Assembly: GCF_014621695.1 (NCBI RefSeq)
Contig: NZ_CP061281.1
Coordinates: forward strand, 2,790,001 to 2,854,000
DNA length: 64,000 nt
Reading direction: 5' to 3'
Source of the DNA: Streptomyces xanthii
Lineage (GTDB): Bacteria > Actinomycetota > Actinomycetes > Streptomycetales > Streptomycetaceae
Made by a program: the position numbers and the translations under genes. Under the pieces are notes generated by a model, which was not told the origin of the DNA, ran no database searches, and worked only from the letters and a program-made list of their open reading frames with translations. Each line of letters starts with the position of its first letter. The stretch's first letter is position 1. This document shows positions 59,923-64,000 of this stretch, piece by piece.

Positions 59923-61407
59923 CTAGACGAACAGGCTGATCACCGCGGCGACCGCGAACCCGGCCACCGACAGGACCGACTCCAGGACGGTCCAGGTGCG
60001 CAGGGTGTCGCGCTCCGAGATCCCGAAGTACTTGGAGACCATCCAGAACCCGCCGTCGTTGACGTGCGAGGCGAAGATGGAGCCCGCCGAGATCGCCATG
60101 ATGACCAGGGCGATGAAGGCCTGCGAGTAGTTCCCCTCGCTGAGCAGCGGGGCGACGATGCCCGCCGTCGTGACGATCGCGACGGTGGCCGAGCCCTGGG
60201 CCACGCGCAGGACGAGCGAGATCAGGTAGGCCAGGACGATGACCGGCAGCCCGACGTCGTTGAACGTGTCGGAGAGGGCCTGGGCGATACCGCTCGCCTT
60301 GAGGACCGCGCCGAAGACACCGCCGGCGCCGACCACGAGCAGGATGTTGCCGACCGGCTTCAGGGAGGCCGTCGAGACCTGCTCCAGGGACTTGCGGGAC
60401 CAGCCGCGGCGGATGCCGAGCAGGTAGTACGCGAGCAGCAGGGCGATCGTCAGGGCCACGAAGGGGTGGCCGAAGAACTCGATGACCGAGCGGCCCGTGG
60501 AGGGGTCGAACGCGATCGAGGAGAACGTGGCGAGCAGGATCAGCACCAGCGGGGTGCCGATGATCGCGAAGACGATGCCGAGCGGCACGGGCTTCTCGTG
60601 GGGCTCGACGCCCGCCTTGCGCTGCTCGGCGACGAGGGCGGCCTTGGCCTCCTCGGCGGCCTCGACCATGTCGTGCGGGACGGGCACGAAGATCCGCTTG
60701 CCGATCCAGGCGGCCCAGCCCCAGGCGGCGAGCACGGCGGGGATGCCGCACACGATGCCCATGAGGATGACCCAGCCGAGGTCGACCTTGAGGAGGCCGG
60801 CGGCGGCGACGGGGCCGGGGTGCGGGGGCAGGAAGGCGTGGGTCATGGACAGACCCGCGAGCAGCGGCATGCAGTACAGGACGATCGACTTGCCGCCGCG
60901 CTTGGCGGCCGCGTAGACGATCGGCGCGAGGACGAAGATGCCGACGTCGAAGAAGACGGGGATGCCGAAGATGAGGCCGGTGAGGCCCATCGCGAGCGGG
61001 GCGCGCTTCTCGCCGAAGAGGTTCAGCAGGCGGGAGGCGAGGACCTCGGCGCCGCCGGAGACCTCGAGGACGGCGCCGAGCATGGTGCCCAGGCCGATGA
61101 TGATGGCGACGTGTCCGAGGGTGCCGCCCATGCCGGTCTCGATGGTGGAGACGGCGTCGGAGCGCTGGACGGTGCCGAAGAGTTCGGTGACGGAGAGGCC
61201 GGCGCCGAGGCCGACGGCTATCGAGACCGCGAGGAGGGCCACGAAGGGCTGCAGCCGCACCTTGATGATCAGGAAGAGCAGCAGCACGATGCCGAGGACG
61301 GCGATCGTCAGAAGGCCGGCGGTGCCGCCGATCAGGGGCAGGATCCCGCCGGTGTGGGGCGGGGGCGCGACCGGGGCGGTGGCCGCGAGGGGGGACAACG
61401 GGGACAT
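59923..61407 (-). CDS. gntP: Gluconate:proton symporter (GntP family)
   Basis: 494 residues with about 13-14 hydrophobic segments. The characteristic GLIFGIPVFFDVGIFVLAPI, GLSMTHAFLPPHPGPVAAA and the C-terminal AISAGSIFASHVNDGGFWMVSKYFG blocks mark the GntP/GntT family, which imports gluconate or related sugar acids with protons. Last gene of the leftward kinase-IclR-RidA-permease operon, separated from ridA by a hairpin gap of 162 bp. Convergent stop is 18 bp from the effector module. Confidence 0.92.
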   Translation of the reverse strand: MSPLSPLAATAPVAPPPHTGGILPLIGGTAGLLTIAVLGIVLLLFLIIKVRLQPFVALLAVSIAVGLGAGLSVTELFGTVQRSDAVSTIETGMGGTLGHVAIIIGLGTMLGAVLEVSGGAEVLASRLLNLFGEKRAPLAMGLTGLIFGIPVFFDVGIFVLAPIVYAAAKRGGKSIVLYCMPLLAGLSMTHAFLPPHPGPVAAAGLLKVDLGWVILMGIVCGIPAVLAAWGWAAWIGKRIFVPVPHDMVEAAEEAKAALVAEQRKAGVEPHEKPVPLGIVFAIIGTPLVLILLATFSSIAFDPSTGRSVIEFFGHPFVALTIALLLAYYLLGIRRGWSRKSLEQVSTASLKPVGNILLVVGAGGVFGAVLKASGIAQALSDTFNDVGLPVIVLAYLISLVLRVAQGSATVAIVTTAGIVAPLLSEGNYSQAFIALVIMAISAGSIFASHVNDGGFWMVSKYFGISERDTLRTWTVLESVLSVAGFAVAAVISLFV

Positions 61408-61458
61408 GTGGGACCTCGTAAGAGCATGGAGCTTTCAGCAGGAAGGGGGACCGCCGTG

Positions 61459-61492
61459 GTGCGGCGCCGGGGGGGGGTGACGCGCCGCACCG
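61459..61492 (-). terminator. Hairpin between ridA and gntP
   Basis: A perfect 10-bp stem (61459-61468 with 61483-61492) around a G-rich loop, 50-110 bases before the gntP start on the minus strand. It may terminate part of the message or act as an attenuator for the permease. Confidence 0.55.
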
Positions 61493-61569
61493 TGACGGTG
61501 AACTCGGTGCACTCGGGGAACTGCGGGTTCCCGTGGGGGGGGAGGGGGCCTCGGGTCCGGGCGGGTGGG

Positions 61570-61980
61570 TCAGCTCAGGACGGCGAGGGCGTCGATCTCG
61601 ATGAGCAGGCCCTTGGGCAGACCGACGTAGACGGTCGTGCGGGCGGCGGGGGCCTCCTTGAGGCCCTGCTCCTCGAAGTACGCGTTGTAGATCGCGTTCA
61701 TCTCGGCGAAGTGGTCGACGTCGGTGAGGTAGACGCGCATCATCATGACGTCGTCCCAGGTCGCGCCGCCCTCTTCGAGGATCGCCTTGACGTTGGCGAA
61801 GGTCTGGAGGGTCTGCTCGCGCAGGGTCGGGCCGGCCGGGGTGGGGGCCTGGCCCTCGACGGCGGGCAGGAAGCCGACCTGGCCGGCGACCTGGAGGATG
61901 TTGCCCTTCTTCACGCCGTGCGAGAACTTCGCGGGCGGCGTGGTGTGCGTGGCGGGGGTGAGGGCGGTCTTCTCGCTCAT
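61570..61980 (-). CDS. ridA: RidA/YjgF family enamine/imine deaminase
   Basis: 136 residues from ATG 61980, overlapping the IclR stop by 4 bp. ILQVAGQVGFLPAVEGQAP and QTFANVKAILEEGGATWDDVM are the RidA fold signature, with the substrate-binding Arg in the AARTTVYVG region. It hydrolyses reactive 2-aminoacrylate-type enamines. Its place in the sugar-kinase operon suggests an amino-sugar or amino-acid-derived intermediate. Confidence 0.92.
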   Translation of the reverse strand: MSEKTALTPATHTTPPAKFSHGVKKGNILQVAGQVGFLPAVEGQAPTPAGPTLREQTLQTFANVKAILEEGGATWDDVMMMRVYLTDVDHFAEMNAIYNAYFEEQGLKEAPAARTTVYVGLPKGLLIEIDALAVLS

Positions 61981-62744
61981 GATGAACTGGCTTCCTTCGA
62001 GGGGGTGTTGCCGGAGTAGTCCCGGCTGATGGCTTCCGCCGTGCGGCGCACCAGCGGCAGCAGGGTGAGGAGTTCCTCGGCGGTGACGACGACGTTCGGT
62101 GCGGAGACCGACATCGCGGCGACGACCTTGCCGTCGGCGCCCCGGATGGGCGCGCCGATGCAGTTGATGGACTCCTCGTGGCCACCGAGGTCGGTGGCCC
62201 AGCCCTGTTCCCGCACCTTGTCCAGCTCCTGGAGGAAGGCGGACGCGTTCGGGGTGGAACGGGCCGTGTAGTGGGGGTAGTCGAGCCGCTCCGCGATGGC
62301 GCGGCGCTCGGGCTCGGACAGGTCGGCGAGGAGCAGCTTGGCGACGGCCGCGACCGTTATCGCGACGGGCTTGCCGATGCGCGAGTACATGCGCACCGGG
62401 TAACGGCTCTCCACCTTGTCGATGTAGAGGACCTCGTTCTCCTCGTAGACGGCGAGGTGGATCGTGTGGCCGCACTTCTCGTTGAGGGCGACGAGGTGGG
62501 GGTGGGCGATCTCGCGCACGTCCAGGTTCTCGACGGCCTCCTGGGCGAGGGCGAAGAGGCGGGCGCCCAGGCGGTAGCGCTGGTCGGACTGGCGGTGCAC
62601 GAGGCCGTGCTCGTGCAGGGTGCGCAGCAGGCGCAGGGCGGTGGACTTGTGGACGCCGAGCCGGTCGGCGACCTGGCCCAGGTCGGCGGGTCCCTCGGCG
62701 AGCAGCGGCAGGATGCTGAGCGCGCGGTCGACGGTCTGGCTCAT
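61977..62744 (-). CDS. IclR-family transcriptional regulator
   Basis: 255 residues from ATG 62744. The winged helix is at 1-70 (SQTVDRALSILPLLAEGPA, LGVHKSTALRLLRTLHEHG). The ligand-binding domain contains GKPVAITVAAVAKLLLADL, STPNASAFLQELDKVREQG and the pair INCIGAPIRGADGKVV. IclR proteins repress catabolic operons until a sugar-acid or aromatic ligand binds. It is coupled by 4-bp overlaps to both the kinase (62741) and RidA (61980) genes. A palindrome near 63939 is a candidate site. Confidence 0.92.
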   Translation of the reverse strand: MSQTVDRALSILPLLAEGPADLGQVADRLGVHKSTALRLLRTLHEHGLVHRQSDQRYRLGARLFALAQEAVENLDVREIAHPHLVALNEKCGHTIHLAVYEENEVLYIDKVESRYPVRMYSRIGKPVAITVAAVAKLLLADLSEPERRAIAERLDYPHYTARSTPNASAFLQELDKVREQGWATDLGGHEESINCIGAPIRGADGKVVAAMSVSAPNVVVTAEELLTLLPLVRRTAEAISRDYSGNTPSKEASSS

Positions 62745-63820
62745 GGCGTGCGTTCCTCCTCGGCGGGCCTCTCGTCGGCGGAGTCCTTGGCGGTCCACCC
62801 GGGGCCGAGGTGCAGTTTCTCCCACGCGGGGCGGTCCAGAGCGGTCAGCCGGTCGGCGTGGCTCCGGGCCGGGGGCGCGGTGAGGTCGCCCGCGACGGTG
62901 AGGGCGGCGGCGGCCCAGAGGTGGCCGTGGCGCAGCCGGTCGGCCACGGGCAGGGCGCGCAGGGTCGCGGAGAGGAAACCGGCGGCGAAGGCGTCGCCCG
63001 CGCCGACGGCGGCGACGACGTCGACGCGCGGGGCGGGCTCCTCGGTGCGGACGGTGCCCTCGTAGGCGACGGCGCCGTCGGCACCCCGCTTGACGACGAG
63101 GATCTGCGGCTCGGGCAGCGCGGCGCGGATCGCGTCGGGGCCGCCGGTGATCCCGAAGGCGTCCTCGGCCTCGTCCTCGCCGACGAAGACGAGGTCGGCG
63201 CGGCGGGCGAGGTCGAGCAGGACGCGGGCGTCGGCGGGCTCGGACCAGAGGCCGGGGCGGTGGTTGACGTCGAAGGAGACGAGCGGACCGCCGTCCGTGT
63301 CCGCGCCGACGAGGGTGCGGAGCAGGCCGAGGCAGTCGTCGGAGAGGGCGGCGGTGATGCCGGACAGGTGCAGGATGCGGCCCGAGCGCAGGGCGTCCAG
63401 GTCCGTGTTCGTGGCGGACATCGCGGAGGCGGCGGATCCGGCCCGGTAGTAGGCGACCTCGTGGTCGTCGCCGGCCCGGTCGGCCGCGGTGCGGAAGTAG
63501 ATGCCGGTGGGGCGGGCGGGGTCGCGGCGCACGGCGCCGGTGTCGACCCCGTAGGCGGCGATCGCCTCGACGAGGTGGTCGCCGAAGCCGTCGGCGCCGA
63601 CGGCGCTGACCCAGCGGGTGGAGTGTCCGGCGGCGGCGAGCCCGCACACGACGTTGGACTCGGCTCCGCCGATGCCGCGGTCGAACGAGGGAACGTCGGC
63701 GAGCCGCCCCGGGACGGAGGGCCGGAACGTGACCATGGACTCGCCGAGCGCGACGACCTCCACGGCCTCCCGGGCAGCCGGGGAGGCCTGTGCGGCGGGT
63801 GCGGTTCCGGTGGCGGTCAC
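62741..63820 (-). CDS. kdgK: PfkB carbohydrate kinase (2-keto-3-deoxygluconate kinase type)
   Basis: 359 residues, GTG 63820 with AGGAG at the right distance. VVALGESMVTFRPSVPGRL is the KDG-kinase N-end, FDRGIGGAESNVVCGLA is the first PfkB signature, and VAAVGAGDAFAAGFLSATL is the second with the catalytic Asp. Substrate is inferred from resemblance to KdgK: phosphorylates 2-keto-3-deoxygluconate for lower glycolysis. First gene of the operon with IclR, RidA and GntP, which supports sugar-acid use. Ribokinase-like substrates cannot be excluded. Confidence 0.85.
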   Translation of the reverse strand: MTATGTAPAAQASPAAREAVEVVALGESMVTFRPSVPGRLADVPSFDRGIGGAESNVVCGLAAAGHSTRWVSAVGADGFGDHLVEAIAAYGVDTGAVRRDPARPTGIYFRTAADRAGDDHEVAYYRAGSAASAMSATNTDLDALRSGRILHLSGITAALSDDCLGLLRTLVGADTDGGPLVSFDVNHRPGLWSEPADARVLLDLARRADLVFVGEDEAEDAFGITGGPDAIRAALPEPQILVVKRGADGAVAYEGTVRTEEPAPRVDVVAAVGAGDAFAAGFLSATLRALPVADRLRHGHLWAAAALTVAGDLTAPPARSHADRLTALDRPAWEKLHLGPGWTAKDSADERPAEEERTP

Positions 63821-63930
63821 GGTGCGGGGTCTCCTCGCGGCTGGGGTCGCGGCCAGGTCGCGGCCTGGAGGGTCAACGGCTCCGTTGACCCGGCGTTGGC
63901 TCGGATGTTAGACAGCAGTAAGCGACATAC

Positions 63931-63957
63931 GCAATGACCGTTGCACATAATGCAACG
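63931..63957. promoter_or_regulatory. Candidate IclR operator in divergent promoter
   Basis: CGTTGCA-CATAA-TGCAACG (63939-63957) is a perfect 7+7 inverted repeat; GCAA/TTGC (63931-63944) overlaps it. It lies between the leftward kdgK and the rightward gene at 63979 in otherwise AT-rich sequence, and fits the length of IclR-type sites. Confidence 0.75.
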
Positions 63958-63978
63958 GGCAAGCCTGGAGGAGGCTCC

Positions 63979-64000
63979 ATGACCGCCGACAAAGCCGTCG
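63979..64000 (+). CDS. Start of divergent gene (cut by window end)
   Basis: ATG at 63979 preceded by GGAGGAGG seven bases upstream, giving MTADKAV before the window ends. The strong ribosome-binding site and the palindrome in between leave little doubt a gene starts here, but its product cannot be identified from seven residues. It is likely part of the same sugar-acid or amino-acid catabolic locus. Confidence 0.6.

Overview
The window is chromosomal DNA from an actinomycete, almost certainly Streptomyces. GC is very high, GTG and occasional TTG starts are common, genes overlap by 4 bp (ATGA/GTGA), and lineage markers are present (WhiB-like protein, DUF1707, SpoIIE/GAF/ATPase phosphatase, ABATE-CGNR protein). 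The order glpX, whiB-like, DUF1707, class I fumarase, SGNH hydrolase, fumC, then oxyR-ahpC-ahpD, AI-2E, SLT, phoH and uppS resembles the S. coelicolor core chromosome as I remember it. I could not run a search to confirm this.

Layout. 1-7.1 kb: central carbon genes (glpX, two unrelated fumarases), a WhiB-like regulator and a secreted SGNH hydrolase. 7.2-22.6 kb: DUF402 protein, methyltransferase, SpoIIE-type phosphatase, a tandem Lrp/AsnC regulator divergent from an MFS transporter and M20 amidohydrolase, a bifunctional penicillin-binding protein, an SPFH protein coupled to a ribbon-helix-helix protein, and a PadR-ABC-FtsX export operon. 23.2-31.7 kb: OxyR divergent from AhpC-AhpD, AI-2E transporter, secreted lytic transglycosylase, PIN-PhoH ATPase, cis-prenyltransferase, aldo/keto reductase. 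31.8-43.9 kb: an accessory-looking stretch. It has a P450, a type VII-like secretion module (WXG-type protein, WVG-papain-like protein, chagasin-like lipoprotein) beside a Ser/Thr kinase, an editing-less threonyl-tRNA synthetase paralogue behind a threonine-codon attenuator, a small GntR patch, a GNAT with an upstream micro-ORF, and a hydrolase/CGNR pair. 43.9-54.0 kb: a long leftward Tad (Flp) pilus locus. 54.1-57.7 kb: PadR and membrane protein pair, a MITE-like palindrome, an unusual Nramp homologue. 57.8-59.9 kb: a second type VII-like module (helical WXG-type partner, amidase-like effector, small membrane protein). 59.9-64 kb: a kinase-IclR-RidA-GntP sugar-acid operon with a divergent partial gene.

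Across the window, non-coding gaps carry a family of GC-rich inverted-repeat elements (10.9, 18.7, 22.8, 32.2, 49.9 and 51.6-52.2 kb), a separate 179-bp MITE-like palindrome at 55.5 kb and strong hairpin terminators. I saw no tRNA, rRNA, CRISPR array or intact transposase. The most novel-looking signals are the two effector/candidate-immunity modules, the Thr-attenuated ThrRS paralogue, the CpaE-TadE fusion, a 29-codon gene locked between tadA and tadB, and an orphan DasR-type site without a chitinolytic gene.
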